Notes: generated from the letters alone by a model not told the origin. DNA of 64,000 bases from Terriglobia bacterium (GCA_020073465.1 JAIQFC010000014.1:62001-126000); one strand, 5' to 3'. Positions 17,580 to 27,005 are shown, counted from the stretch's first letter. Made by a program: numbers and translations.

Positions 17580-18052
17580 TGGAACGTGACATTCTGACGT
17601 TGAGTTCTCAACTGCCGGTCCTGACTCCTGGATAACGGGCAATGCGGAAGTAATTCCCGAGACCCGATCACCCGGCTTGCCGACTAATGCGTTTTCCAAT
17701 CCATTCTCCAATCCATTGAACCTTCGTCTCGCGCGTATTTGCAAGGGTTTGGGCGGTCCCCAGCGGCGGCTCAAGTTGTTGAGGGGACTGGATAGATGAC
17801 CTTTGACACGGTAGAGGTCGCTGGTTCGAGTCCAGTCGTGCCTACCATATCCTTCAATCAACTGCCGAAGACCTTCCAAGAATCTGGGGCCATTGGGGTT
17901 TATTAAGCGCTCTTCCCCCAACGCAAGTCGCATGGGCAGGCCGTTGCTGGCCCTCCAGAAATTCTCCTAACGGTACCGTCCTCCCCGATGGCAGGCCTTA
18001 CATCAATTCATATTTGCATGGTCATCGGGTCAGACTTCAGTATATTGCCTGC
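17580..18052. other. intergenic region with tRNA-like repeat
   Basis: No convincing gene. It contains a perfect tandem pair of a 12-base unit (TCCAATCCATTC / TCCAATCCATTG type) near 17695-17718 and the tRNA-Val-like fragment at 17798-17847. The minus-strand frame across it contains WTRTSDLYRVKGHLSS, which is merely the antisense translation of the tRNA-like fragment. Confidence 0.5.
17798..17847 (+). repeat. tRNA-Val(GAC)-like 3' half, putative attachment site 1
   Basis: From TTGACAC onward the sequence matches the 3' half of a tRNA: anticodon loop TTGACAC (anticodon GAC), stem GGTAG, variable AGGTC, T arm GCTGG-TTCGAGT-CCAGT, acceptor strand CGTGCCT, discriminator A and encoded CCA at 17845-17847. 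The 5' half (D arm, 5' acceptor, 5' anticodon stem) is missing, so this is not a functional tRNA. Two related copies lie downstream in the same orientation. Site-specific integrases commonly leave such 3' tRNA duplications. Confidence 0.75.
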
Positions 18053-20311
18053 ATGCTGGGGCGCTTAAGAGCTCATACCCGATCCGGGTGGATTCTCCTG
18101 CTCGTCTGTGTTCTGACTCAAGTGACGTTCGGCCAGAAGTCAGAGCCTGCTGGCACAGGGAACGCAGAACTTGCGGGGCGTATTACGGAAGCCGTCAGAG
18201 TCGAGCGCTCACCTAGACTCGACGGCACGCTCGACGATCCCATCTGGCTGCAAGCGTCCCCGATCACCGACTTTAGACAGAGGGAGCCGTACGAAGGACA
18301 GCCCGCGACGGAGCGAACGGAAGTCAGAGTGCTTTATACGCGGAATGAGATTTACTTTGGAATTGCGTGCCACGATTCTGTGGTCAATGGTGCTGTCGCC
18401 ACCCAGCTCCGCCGGGACGTCACCCAAGAACTGGACGACTATTTTGAGATTGTGATCGACTCCCGGCATGACCGTCGCAATGCCTACGTCTTCCAGATCA
18501 ATCCCCTGGGTACACAGAGAGATGCTCTGATTACCGACGAGCAGACCGGGGATACCCAGGACGGAGATCCCGGTTGGGACGGGGTCTGGACCTCCGAAGC
18601 AAGGATGATGCCAAATGGGTGGACAGCCACAGTTGCCATACCGTTTCCCACGCTGAATTTCATGCGTTCCCGGGATGTTGTTTGGGGACTGAACTTCAAA
18701 AGGTTTGTTCGTCGCAAGAACGAAGAGGACCTATGGAGCGGCTGGCGCAGAACGTTTGGGGCAGCCAAGATCAGCCAAGCTGGAGAGTTGCACGGGATCA
18801 ACGAAATCGGCAGTGGCCGTCTGTTTATCATCAAGCCCTACGTCCTGGGCGGCTTCAGCCGACTTCCCCCGGATGCCACCGCAAGCGGTTTGACACCGGG
18901 GACCACCGCGCTGCACACAGGCGGTGTCGATATCAAGGTCGGACTCCGTTCCAACCTAGTGGCGAATCTCACCGGAAATACTGACTTCGCCGACAGCGAC
19001 GTAGATGTTCAGCAGTTCAATCTCACTCCATACAAGTTGTTCTTTCCTGAGAAAAGACAGTTCTTCCTGGAGAACGCCGGCGTCTTTGCCTTTCCCATGG
19101 GCCTCGGCAACAGCGTGGATCAACTGTTTTTCAGCCGGCAGATTGGAATTGACCCCATTACCGGAGAGCAAGTTCCGATCAACGGTGGAGCCAAAATCAC
19201 GGGCTCCCTCGATGGATTCGAACTGGGAGTAATGGATGTCGACACCAGATCTTCGGGTCCGAACCCATGGGCGAACTACGCAGTGTTGCGCGTGAAGCGG
19301 TCGTTGGGGGGCAGTGGCTCGTACATCGGGGTAATGGGAATCGATAAGCGATCGGGCAACGTGACGTCCAGCTTCAATCAAACCTCAGGGGTGGACGGCC
19401 GATTTGTTCTATTCAAGAACCTCATTCTGAACGGTTACGCGGCCGCGACCCGCACCCCTGGCTACTCAAGTGGGCAATCCAACTTAGGTGCCGGATTGAA
19501 CTTCCGCTCCAACTGGCTTGACGTTGAAGCAGAACACAGGAAAATCGGTCCCAACTTCAACCCGCAGGTTGGGTTTCTTGAGCGCACCGACTGTGTCTGC
19601 GACTTCGCGGACGCAACCTTCAAGACTCGCCCTCAATTCTGGGGCGTGCGGGAACTTCAGTTCGAAGGCTTCCTGTTTCACGCCCCGGACACGCACCATG
19701 TTGTCCAGACGCAGGAATGGCAGACCACATTTCGGGCGGAGTTTCACAACGGTTCCTACACCGATGACGATATCGTTGACGTGTTCGCCCAGCGGCTCAC
19801 CACGCCGTTCAATATCTACAAGAACGTTACCATACCGGTTGGTGTCTACAGCTGGACGAGGCACCAGCTGACGTACGGCTCGCAGCAGGATCGCCGATTG
19901 ACCGTGCAATTTTTCGAGCGTTTCGGGAGTTATTACAACGGAAGGCTGAACGAATTCCGAGTGCGCGCCGGCTATCGCGCGAACGAACGGCTGTCGTTCA
20001 GCGTGGGACCACAGTGGAACCGTTTTCGCTTGCCGGTTGCCGGTGGCAACTTTTCGGTCCTGTTCGGCGCTCTGGAAACTGACTACTCATTCTCACGGTT
20101 CGTCTCTCTTTCTACGATTCTTCAGGTTGACACAGCCAACGCACAAGCTGCGAGCGCCAACATCCGTCTTCGATGGAACTACCGTCCCGATAGCGATCTT
20201 TATGTGATCTACACTGCGGGCCAGAAGTTCGCCAGCCTTGCAGCGGTCAGCCCCGCTCAGTTTTACGAGAACCGATTAGTTGTCAAGTGCACCTATTCTT
20301 TCCGACCGTAG
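18053..20311 (+). CDS. DUF5916 beta-barrel protein with CBM9-like N-terminal domain
   Basis: About 752 residues from ATG 18053; TTG 18014 is an alternative start. A signal peptide (WILLLVCVLTQVTFGQ) precedes a CBM9-like domain with SPRLDGTLDDPIWLQA, VRVLYTRNEIYFGIACHDS and DDYFEIVIDSRHDRRNAYVFQINP. The C-terminal 500 residues are the DUF5916 region, rich in alternating hydrophobic strands and the family block KRQFFLENAGVFAFP. These look like an outer-membrane beta barrel. The function in Acidobacteriota and Bacteroidota relatives is unknown, possibly outer-membrane glycan binding or uptake. Its 3' end overlaps that of the convergent acr3 gene by 36 bases. Confidence 0.82.
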   Translation: MLGRLRAHTRSGWILLLVCVLTQVTFGQKSEPAGTGNAELAGRITEAVRVERSPRLDGTLDDPIWLQASPITDFRQREPYEGQPATERTEVRVLYTRNEIYFGIACHDSVVNGAVATQLRRDVTQELDDYFEIVIDSRHDRRNAYVFQINPLGTQRDALITDEQTGDTQDGDPGWDGVWTSEARMMPNGWTATVAIPFPTLNFMRSRDVVWGLNFKRFVRRKNEEDLWSGWRRTFGAAKISQAGELHGINEIGSGRLFIIKPYVLGGFSRLPPDATASGLTPGTTALHTGGVDIKVGLRSNLVANLTGNTDFADSDVDVQQFNLTPYKLFFPEKRQFFLENAGVFAFPMGLGNSVDQLFFSRQIGIDPITGEQVPINGGAKITGSLDGFELGVMDVDTRSSGPNPWANYAVLRVKRSLGGSGSYIGVMGIDKRSGNVTSSFNQTSGVDGRFVLFKNLILNGYAAATRTPGYSSGQSNLGAGLNFRSNWLDVEAEHRKIGPNFNPQVGFLERTDCVCDFADATFKTRPQFWGVRELQFEGFLFHAPDTHHVVQTQEWQTTFRAEFHNGSYTDDDIVDVFAQRLTTPFNIYKNVTIPVGVYSWTRHQLTYGSQQDRRLTVQFFERFGSYYNGRLNEFRVRAGYRANERLSFSVGPQWNRFRLPVAGGNFSVLFGALETDYSFSRFVSLSTILQVDTANAQAASANIRLRWNYRPDSDLYVIYTAGQKFASLAAVSPAQFYENRLVVKCTYSFRP

Positions 20312-21388
20312 CGGAAACCAATGTCGAGTACGATTGCAAACGTTGCACACGGACAACATGACCGGAACTTCCACCAGTACTCCCACCACCGTGGCTAGAG
20401 CTGCACCCGAGCCGGGTCCAAAAAGCGCGATAGCAGTCGCAACCGCAAGCTCGAAGAAGTTACTCGCGCCGATGAGCGCTCCTGGTGCGGCAACAGCGTG
20501 TTCAACACGCAGCAGTCTCATCAAACCGTACGTCAGCGTGGAATTAAAGTAGACCTGAATCAGGATCGGGACTGCGATTAGCACCACGTGAACGTACTTG
20601 CCGGTGATGTTCTCTGCCTGGAACGCGAAGATGAACACCAACGTCACCAGCAGAGCCAGCACCGTCACTGGGCTGAACTTCGGAAGAAAGTCCTGCTCGA
20701 ACCAGTTCTTGCCTCGGGTGCGAGTGAGCCAGATACGGAGCGCCATTCCAACCGCAAGCGGAATCACGATAAACGCGATGACCGAATACAGCAGGACCAT
20801 GAACGGAACCGTCAATGAGGAGGCACCACTCACAAGAAAACGTACGATCGGGGCAAACAGGAACAGCATGATCAAGTCGTTGATGGATACCTGCACAAGC
20901 GTGTAGGCTGGATCGCCTTCGGTTAAGTAGCTCCAGACAAAGACCATTGCAGTACACGGAGCCGCGGCCAAAATGATCACACCCGCGATGTACTGGTCGG
21001 CTTCCCCTGGGCTGATCCACGCACTGAAAACGTGGCGGAAGAATACCCAGCCGATCAGTGCCATTGAGAAGGGCTTGACCAGCCAATTCACGAACAGCGT
21101 GACGAGCAACCCCCGTGGTCGCTGGCGCACGTTCAGAATGGAGCTGAAGTCCACTTTCATCATCATCGGGATGATCATCAGCCAGATCAAAACCGCGATG
21201 GGAACGTTGACCTGACTGCCCTTGCCGAATTCCATACTCCGAAGTGCCTGCACTGCGGAAGGTGCCCATTTTCCGAGTGCGAGACCTGCACACATGCAGA
21301 GTGCGACCCAAAGGGTCAGATATCGTTCAAAGAGGTTGAGTCGTCTAGGTGCGGCAATCGTCGGTGCGCTCTGAACTATGGTTCCCAT
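20276..21388 (-). CDS. acr3: ACR3-family arsenite efflux permease
   Basis: About 370 residues from the ATG at 21388 (MGTIVQSAPTIAAPRRLN); the longer open frame runs into arsR and has no support. It has ten hydrophobic segments. The substrate-pathway motif APCTAMVFVWSYLTEGD carries the conserved Cys, and GASNFFELAVATAIALFG the conserved Glu of Acr3 carriers. It exports arsenite from the cytoplasm using the proton gradient, and may couple to ArsA. It is the last gene of the arsD-arsA-arsR-acr3 operon. The overlap with the convergent DUF5916 gene is unusual. Confidence 0.93.
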   Translation of the reverse strand: MGTIVQSAPTIAAPRRLNLFERYLTLWVALCMCAGLALGKWAPSAVQALRSMEFGKGSQVNVPIAVLIWLMIIPMMMKVDFSSILNVRQRPRGLLVTLFVNWLVKPFSMALIGWVFFRHVFSAWISPGEADQYIAGVIILAAAPCTAMVFVWSYLTEGDPAYTLVQVSINDLIMLFLFAPIVRFLVSGASSLTVPFMVLLYSVIAFIVIPLAVGMALRIWLTRTRGKNWFEQDFLPKFSPVTVLALLVTLVFIFAFQAENITGKYVHVVLIAVPILIQVYFNSTLTYGLMRLLRVEHAVAAPGALIGASNFFELAVATAIALFGPGSGAALATVVGVLVEVPVMLSVCNVCNRTRHWFPLRSERIGALDN

Positions 21389-21431
21389 AACCGCGTGCCT
21401 CGTTAGGTCTCCCAAAAAGTGCGGTTCGTGA

Positions 21432-21848
21432 CTACACACCCGTCGCGCTGCCTGCCCTTGAGCGGTGCAACGCGGCGTAGGGACGCCACTCCGTACGCGT
21501 GCAGGACCCGTGCTGAATGGCTTCCTTGAGCTTCCGGGTGTCGCCCTCAAAGGGCTCTTCGCTTTTAAAGGCCTGTTGCAGGAACTTAAATAGATGCTTC
21601 TTTAATAGATGCTTCTTTGCCCCCTGCGTCGGCTCGGCAAGACGGTAGAAAATTCGGAAGCCATCCCTCCGATCAAGCACCAGTCCGGAGTTCTTGAGGT
21701 ATTGCAAATGGCGTGAAATATTCGGTTGCGACGTATCCAAAACGTATTGGATGTCGCAACCGCACAACTCGCCATGTAGCAGCAGGTTGAGAATGCGAAG
21801 CCGATTGCCGTCGGCCAGGCCCTTGCAGTATTGTTCCAGTTCCTTCAT
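21432..21848 (-). CDS. arsR: ArsR-family arsenic-responsive repressor
   Basis: A winged-helix repressor of about 138 residues. I start it at ATG 21848 (MKELEQYCKGLADGNRL), with GGAAGG nine bases upstream; the GTG at 21857 lacks spacing for a binding site. The motif ELCGCDIQYVL carries the Cys-x-Cys pair that binds arsenite in helix alpha3, followed by the recognition helix TSQPNISRHLQYLKNSG. An internal 15-bp perfect tandem duplication (21589-21618) gives KKHLLKKHLFK after the wing. The protein should release operator DNA on arsenite binding. It lies between arsA and acr3, not at the operon start as usual. Confidence 0.92.
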   Translation of the reverse strand: MKELEQYCKGLADGNRLRILNLLLHGELCGCDIQYVLDTSQPNISRHLQYLKNSGLVLDRRDGFRIFYRLAEPTQGAKKHLLKKHLFKFLQQAFKSEEPFEGDTRKLKEAIQHGSCTRTEWRPYAALHRSRAGSATGV

Positions 21849-21879
21849 TAGGAGCACCTTCCCGTACTACCATCCAATG

Positions 21880-23634
21880 TCAAACTGCTTCCACCGTTTC
21901 CGCCGGTGCGGCAGCGGGCAGAAGCGCCTCCGCTTGCCAGGGGATCAACGCAGTTCTGCTGGCCAGCTTGTGCTGTACTTCATCGATGAAGCGAGCCTCA
22001 AGAGCACCGCGTTCGGCGAGCACGGGGTCATGAGTACCGGCAGCGTAGAAGCTCTGGTTAATAATCCATGCATACGGCGTAATGTTCGCACGCCTGAGGT
22101 CGTCCTGGAGGCGAGCCGCTTCGTGTACCGGCGTTGCCTCCGGTAAGGTCACGATCAGGATCTTGGTGAAATCTGGATCCCGGAGTTGCGGAAGCAATCG
22201 GCGCACGCTGTCAGGGATGTAGCTCAAGTTTCGCTCGACGTCGCGATGGTAGGCGTTCGCGGCATCCAGTAGCAGCAATGTGTGTCCCGTCGGTGCAGTG
22301 TCGATCACCACAAAACCGTGATTGCCTTGGTCCACTTTGCGAGCGAATGCGCGAAATACAGCGATCTCCTCGGTGCACGGAGAGCGCAAGTCCTCTTCCA
22401 GCAGCGCACGGCCCTTTTCATCGAGGCCCTTGCCGGATTCCGCCAAGACTTCTTCTGTGTAGGCGCGCGTCTCCGTCACGGGATCGATACGGCTGACTTC
22501 CAGACCGGGAACGGTGCTGCTAAGCGCGGAGGCATGACCGGCCGGATCAGTGGTCGTCAGATGGACCGAGTGTCCCAAGCGTGCCAACGCGGCCGCGATT
22601 GCCGCCGCAACGGTGGTCTTGCCCACGCCGCCCTTCCCCATCGTCATGATCACACCTTTGCCGCGCATCGCGATCTGGGGAATAAGTTCCAAGAGTGGGA
22701 CGGGGAATGGGCCCTGCATTCGCGCGCGTACCGAGCTAGCAGTACCGCTGTAATCGCCATCCGCCAGTCGACGGAGCGCTTCTACGCCGATAAGTGCCCG
22801 CGGGACAAGCGGTACGACGGTTCGCGGAAGTTGCTTCAATCCAGCAGGTATCGCTTCGAGTGCGTCGTGACCACGGAGTTCAAGCGCCTTGGCAATTGGA
22901 TCATGGTCAACGCGCGCCCGGAACAAGCCATTCACGACCAAGCGCTGGTTCCTCAGTCCCAGAGTTTGCAGTTCGTTTCGTGTGCGTTCCGCTTCTGCCA
23001 GAGCCGACTGGTCTGGCCGACTGACGAGGAACACAGTTGTATTCGTTTCATCGGACAGAGCGCGAACTGTGTTTGCGTACAGTTCGTGCTGGGCCTGCAG
23101 CCCAGCCAAAGGACCTAAGCAGGAGGTTCCACCGACACTGTTCTCGATGAATCCCGACCAAGCAGCAGGCAACTGCAACAGGCGAAGCGTATGGCCGGTA
23201 GGAGCGGTATCGAAGATGACGTGATCAAAGTCGGAGGTCGTCTGTTGATCACCCAACAATTTGGCAAATTCGTCGAAAGCCGCAATTTCCACTGTGCACG
23301 CACCCGATAACTGCTCCTCGATGCTTTTGACAGCCGATGCGGGGAGGAGTTCACGGTACGGCCCGACCACACGCTCGCGGTACTGCTGTGCGGCCTTCTC
23401 CGGGTCAACATTCATCGCAAAGAGGCCAGCGGCCCCGGTTACGGGGGTTGGTTGAACACCGAGCTTGGTAGCTAGGACTTCGTCCAGATTAGAGGCCGGA
23501 TCAGTACTGACTAACAAGACGCGTTTGCCCGCCTGAGCGAGGGACACAGCCGTCGCGCAGGCGATGGAGGTCTTGCCGACTCCGCCCTTGCCAGTAAAAA
23601 GCAGGTTCCGTGTCAATTCTCCCAGCAGCTTCAC
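21880..23634 (-). CDS. arsA: ArsA arsenite-translocating ATPase
   Basis: A 584-residue tandem P-loop ATPase that energises arsenite extrusion. Each half has a deviant Walker A, GKGGVGKTS near residue 16 and GKGGVGKTT near 340, and the signature DTAPTGHTL. The three metalloid-binding cysteines can be matched to those of the E. coli enzyme: SGACTVEIAAF, GGTSCLGPL and SPCTEEIAVF. The GTG start at 23634 has GGAAGG upstream and follows arsD by 12 bases. It accepts arsenite from ArsD and probably works with the Acr3 carrier, since no ArsB is present. Confidence 0.95.
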   Translation of the reverse strand: MKLLGELTRNLLFTGKGGVGKTSIACATAVSLAQAGKRVLLVSTDPASNLDEVLATKLGVQPTPVTGAAGLFAMNVDPEKAAQQYRERVVGPYRELLPASAVKSIEEQLSGACTVEIAAFDEFAKLLGDQQTTSDFDHVIFDTAPTGHTLRLLQLPAAWSGFIENSVGGTSCLGPLAGLQAQHELYANTVRALSDETNTTVFLVSRPDQSALAEAERTRNELQTLGLRNQRLVVNGLFRARVDHDPIAKALELRGHDALEAIPAGLKQLPRTVVPLVPRALIGVEALRRLADGDYSGTASSVRARMQGPFPVPLLELIPQIAMRGKGVIMTMGKGGVGKTTVAAAIAAALARLGHSVHLTTTDPAGHASALSSTVPGLEVSRIDPVTETRAYTEEVLAESGKGLDEKGRALLEEDLRSPCTEEIAVFRAFARKVDQGNHGFVVIDTAPTGHTLLLLDAANAYHRDVERNLSYIPDSVRRLLPQLRDPDFTKILIVTLPEATPVHEAARLQDDLRRANITPYAWIINQSFYAAGTHDPVLAERGALEARFIDEVQHKLASRTALIPWQAEALLPAAAPAETVEAV

Positions 23635-23646
23635 GATTGCCTTCCT

Positions 23647-24018
23647 TCATTTCCCCTTGCTTGCGATGCCAACAAGATCTACTTCCCGCGACTTGATCAC
23701 CGGACCCGGCTCGTATTGCACACCTGTGAGCCGGGCGAGCTCCTCCCGAGTTGGATACGCGCCTGAGGTAATAACCTCCCCGTCCAGCAACACCAGCGGG
23801 AGGCACTTCATGCCTCTGGAATTGAGTGCCATCTTGAGTGTAGGGCTGTGCACGAAGGCCCCAGGATCTTGAGCGAGGTTGCACCGTTCAACCTGAATAC
23901 CCTTACTCTTTAGCCATTCCAGATCAGCAGCAAAGCGGGGCAGCGTGGGGTCAACGTTGGGCCCGCACACTCCACTGGAACAGCACATCGGCGGATCGAA
24001 TACTTGCAGCCTGGCCAT
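23647..24018 (-). CDS. arsD: ArsD arsenite metallochaperone
   Basis: A 123-residue thioredoxin-fold protein that hands arsenite to ArsA. Cys12, Cys13 and Cys18 in MCCSSGVCG are exactly the residues needed for arsenite transfer. It then has the typical GIQVERCNLAQDPGAFV and LPLVLLDGEVITSGAYPTREEL segments. AGGAGGA lies 8 bases before the ATG. It is the first gene of the arsenic operon, so the promoter and ArsR operator should lie in the 270 bases upstream. Confidence 0.95.
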   Translation of the reverse strand: MARLQVFDPPMCCSSGVCGPNVDPTLPRFAADLEWLKSKGIQVERCNLAQDPGAFVHSPTLKMALNSRGMKCLPLVLLDGEVITSGAYPTREELARLTGVQYEPGPVIKSREVDLVGIASKGK

Positions 24019-24287
24019 TTATGAGTCCTCCTATTCGTTCAACAAACCCTCGGCATACCGGGTCGGATAACCAGAACCGGCCGGGTATGCTGAGCTAACA
24101 AATGACTGCGTCTGACACACTTCCCAACAGAACATCCTCTGCGGCCCTCGCACCATTCTTTGCGTATATTCGCGTAAAGGCATAGACAGATGGTAGCACC
24201 TCCTACGCTCTGCACTGTGATGCCAGTCACACCCCAGGGTGGTGACCGGATCGCCTGTCCTCTCTCCTATCTACTGATTTACACGCT
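24019..24287 (-). promoter_or_regulatory. upstream region of the ars operon, candidate operator
   Basis: The only long gap before the operon. On the minus strand an AT-richer segment around 24158-24180 reads TTACGCGAATATACGCAA, with a direct ACGC repeat and partial dyad. It is a candidate ArsR operator or promoter element. The match is weak and I could not fix a -35/-10 pair. Confidence 0.3.
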
Positions 24288-24440
24288 TTGGGCTTAACTG
24301 CCTTGTTTCGGGTGGGGTTGCGGGGCGAGCATGTTCTGTATAGAACAGACATAGCTAGAGAACGAGTCCGGCCACATCAAACAGAAAGATCGGAGTTCCA
24401 GTTGGGTCGAGGGATTCAAACGACAGGCCTCGCGAATCGC

Positions 24441-24704
24441 TCGTGGACACGCCTTATCGTGGCAACGCTGCTTTCTCCCAACCCGGTTCTTTGGTGGGTG
24501 ATTGGGGGAGCCCTAGCAGTGCTGGCCCTCGTGCTATACGTCCCATTTGCGCGCGATCTGTTCCGTTTCTCAAGACTTCACCAGATAGATCTTGTCATCT
24601 GCTCCATTGCCGGGGTGTTCAGCGTATTGTGGTTTGAAGCGCTAAAGATCTTCAGCCGTGGTCGGGCCGGCAGTGGCAATCGAGTCGGATCCACTGGCGC
24701 TTAA
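24441..24704 (+). pseudogene. C-terminal remnant of a cation P-type ATPase
   Basis: The frame encodes NPVLWWVIGGALAVLALV and LYVPFARDLFRFSRL, then DLVICSIAGVFSVLWFEALK. That is the last two transmembrane helices and cytoplasmic turn of a calcium/cation-transporting P-type ATPase. Nothing upstream encodes the phosphorylation domain, ATP-binding domain or earlier helices; 24288-24440 is open but unlike the family. It is therefore a fragment of under 100 residues out of roughly 900, left by deletion. It lies in a segment with other decayed transporter genes. Confidence 0.7.
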
Positions 24705-24734
24705 CGTCCTGCCCGGCCTGCTCAGCAAGTAGAC

Positions 24735-25808
24735 TTACGGCCCGCGGCCATCAAGGGGTGGGGCGTCCGAGTCGGTTTCCCGTAACATCTCCAGTACTAC
24801 AAGCGTAACTGACAGTACGACAGGGCCAATGAAAAGCCCCATGACCCCGAAGGCCTTTACTCCTCCGAGCAGTGCAAAGAAAACCAGCAGGGTGTGCAGC
24901 TTGGCCCGTTCGCTTATCACGTAGGGACGCACCAGGCTGTCTACTTGCCCGACCACCGCAGCGCCCCAACCCAACAAGATCAGCCCTTTCCACCAGTGTC
25001 CGCCGACAGCCAGGATAATGACCGCGGGCGCCCACACGGTCGCTGAACCAATGATTGGGATCAATGAGAACAGGGCCGTGACTACTCCCCACAGTACGGG
25101 GGAAGGTAGACCGAGGACCCAGAATGCCAGGCTCACCAGAGTCCCCTGGGCCACGCCCACCGCAAGACAACCGTATACGTTGGCAATAATCGAGTCGCTG
25201 ATTCCCGTGAAGAGGCGTTCCACCTGACCGGTCTTGAGGGGAAGGACTTCTGCTGCGTGTTCCCTCATGGATCCGCCTTCCCGGAAGAGAAAAAACAGCG
25301 TGAACAATGCAATCACGGCGTCGGCGAAGAATGAAATGATGTTGCTGACGACTTGAGCGCCCCAGGAAAGCAAGAACCGGCTGATCTGCTCCAGCCACCG
25401 CAGCAGGGCCCCGCGCAAATCAAGGGTGGAGAGATCAACGTACTGTCCCGCCCAGCCCAGAAGACGCTCCATCGCATGCATCACATAAGGGTTCCAACCG
25501 CCCTGTTCAGCGCTCCTCTCGTTCAGCAACTGGTACAGTCCTCTGATCTCCTGGCTAACCACAACTCCCAATCCGACCGCAGTGACCACCACAACAAGCA
25601 GGACCAGAATCGTAGAGATCAGAGCCGCCGTATTCCTGCCCCGGACGCGCGCCTGGACGCGCACGTGGATAGGATGGAAAACGATCGCGATCATGACTGC
25701 CAGGAAGAAGGGATTGAGAAAAGGTCTGGCGATGAGGTAACAGAAGTAAAGGGCAGTCGCGGCCAGAGCCAGCAAGAAGACGGTGGTCGTTGCCTGTTTC
25801 CTTTCCAT
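24735..25808 (-). CDS. AI-2E family transporter
   Basis: About 357 residues, from the ATG at 25808 with GAGAGGA six bases upstream (another ATG lies 6 bases earlier, too close to that site). Eight or so membrane segments are arranged as in the AI-2E/PerM/TqsA family: an N-terminal pair, a helical soluble region (about 80-150) and C-terminal helices with the conserved LPSPVLWGVVTALFSLIP and a later GPVVLSVTLVVLEML. Members export autoinducer-2 or act as Na+/H+ antiporters; which applies here is unknown. Its neighbours do not point to quorum sensing. Confidence 0.88.
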   Translation of the reverse strand: MERKQATTTVFLLALAATALYFCYLIARPFLNPFFLAVMIAIVFHPIHVRVQARVRGRNTAALISTILVLLVVVVTAVGLGVVVSQEIRGLYQLLNERSAEQGGWNPYVMHAMERLLGWAGQYVDLSTLDLRGALLRWLEQISRFLLSWGAQVVSNIISFFADAVIALFTLFFLFREGGSMREHAAEVLPLKTGQVERLFTGISDSIIANVYGCLAVGVAQGTLVSLAFWVLGLPSPVLWGVVTALFSLIPIIGSATVWAPAVIILAVGGHWWKGLILLGWGAAVVGQVDSLVRPYVISERAKLHTLLVFFALLGGVKAFGVMGLFIGPVVLSVTLVVLEMLRETDSDAPPLDGRGP

Positions 25809-25877
25809 TGCCATTCCTCTCTTCTTGCCAAGACTACCTGCGTCTGTGACGTGCTCTCAGGGGCGCCTCGTCCTGTT

Positions 25878-26999
25878 TTACCGATTTTGCCGGCCCCGTA
25901 GAGTGATCCGGATGATCTCCCCTCGTTGCCACAGGCGCATGCGAGGGCCCCAGGTGCCAGTGCCGCGACAAACGATAACCGTCATGCCGTTTACGTCGTA
26001 CCTTCCAGCGAGAAAGGGATGGGTGAGGCCGACCAGGTAGCCGAACGGCCAAATCTGCCCGTCATGAGTGTGGCTCGCAAGCATAAGGCCTACGCCTTCC
26101 TTGGCAGCGACGTCTACGTCCCAAGGCGTATGAGAGACAAGTACAGTTGCTACTGCCGGAGGCCGGCGAGCCAGCGCTTGCCCTATGAAGTTGCCGGTTT
26201 CTCCGGCGTGCCGGCGGCTGGTTAGGTCGTCAACACCTGCCAGTACAAGACCTGTTTTCACCTCAGCCCAGCGGTCGTGAAGCACGTGGAATCCGGCGTC
26301 CTCGAGCATGCTAGCACCGCGCTCCAGACCACCGGCATGGAACTCATGGTTCCCAGTCACTGCCCACACACCGAGTGGAGCGGAAAGACGGCGCAACAAC
26401 GGCAGGAGTTCAAGCTCGGAAGGATCATCACCTTCGACAATGTCGCCGCCCAACACTACGATGTCCGGCCGTTGGGCATGTATCTGATCGATGCGCGCCA
26501 CCAGCCAATCCTTCCCCAGCAGCGTTCCGAGGTGGAAATCCGAGGCGAGGATGAGCACGGTACCGTCGCTACTGGCTGGCAAGCCAGCAAGCTGCACTTC
26601 GTAATTCTGCACAACCGGAGCGCGCAGACCTTGTACAAGCGCAATTACGGAGAGCACACCACCAGCGACAAGCGCCCACCCCCGCAGCGAAGGTGCAAAA
26701 CGGGGCAGCAAGAGGCCGAATAAGGTGAAGAGGTCGACGACCAACAGGGTGACCAGCAGCAGGAAAAGGACTCCTATCCAGCCGGCGCCGAGAACTTCGA
26801 GGAATCGGGCTATGGCACCAGGTTCCAGGCCACCCAGAATTCGCGCACCGATGTAGCTCATCCACAAAATGCATGCCACACCCCAGAGAACACCTCGGGG
26901 AAGGTGGCGAGCGATCGCGGGCACTGATGACGCCCGCCAGAAGACGTACACATGCATCCCGGTCCAAACAAAGAGGACGACCGTCAAGAACACTCTCAT
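25878..26999 (-). CDS. membrane-anchored calcineurin-like phosphoesterase
   Basis: 373 residues. Four hydrophobic helices (about 1-135) precede a metallophosphoesterase domain facing probably outward. The metal-binding motifs are complete: SDFHLGTLLG, LGGDIVEGDD, TGNHEFHAGG, VLVSHTPWD and ASHTHDGQIWP. The arrangement resembles YkuE/YpbG-type enzymes, some of which hydrolyse UDP-sugars or lipid pyrophosphates. The substrate is not predictable. It starts 6 bases after the Usp gene ends and is probably co-transcribed with it. Confidence 0.88.
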   Translation of the reverse strand: MRVFLTVVLFVWTGMHVYVFWRASSVPAIARHLPRGVLWGVACILWMSYIGARILGGLEPGAIARFLEVLGAGWIGVLFLLLVTLLVVDLFTLFGLLLPRFAPSLRGWALVAGGVLSVIALVQGLRAPVVQNYEVQLAGLPASSDGTVLILASDFHLGTLLGKDWLVARIDQIHAQRPDIVVLGGDIVEGDDPSELELLPLLRRLSAPLGVWAVTGNHEFHAGGLERGASMLEDAGFHVLHDRWAEVKTGLVLAGVDDLTSRRHAGETGNFIGQALARRPPAVATVLVSHTPWDVDVAAKEGVGLMLASHTHDGQIWPFGYLVGLTHPFLAGRYDVNGMTVIVCRGTGTWGPRMRLWQRGEIIRITLRGRQNR

Positions 27000-27005
27000 T
27001 GCTCC

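Noticed and set aside
17562..17933. Minus-strand open frame of 123 codons containing WTRTSDLYRVKGHLSS
   Set aside because: The distinctive part is the antisense translation of the tRNA-like fragment, a common false protein. The frame also runs into the right end of the IS element.
18014..18052. Longer DUF5916 protein starting at TTG 18014
   Set aside because: It lacks a binding site, and the added residues precede an already complete signal peptide. The ATG at 18053 is simpler, though not proven.
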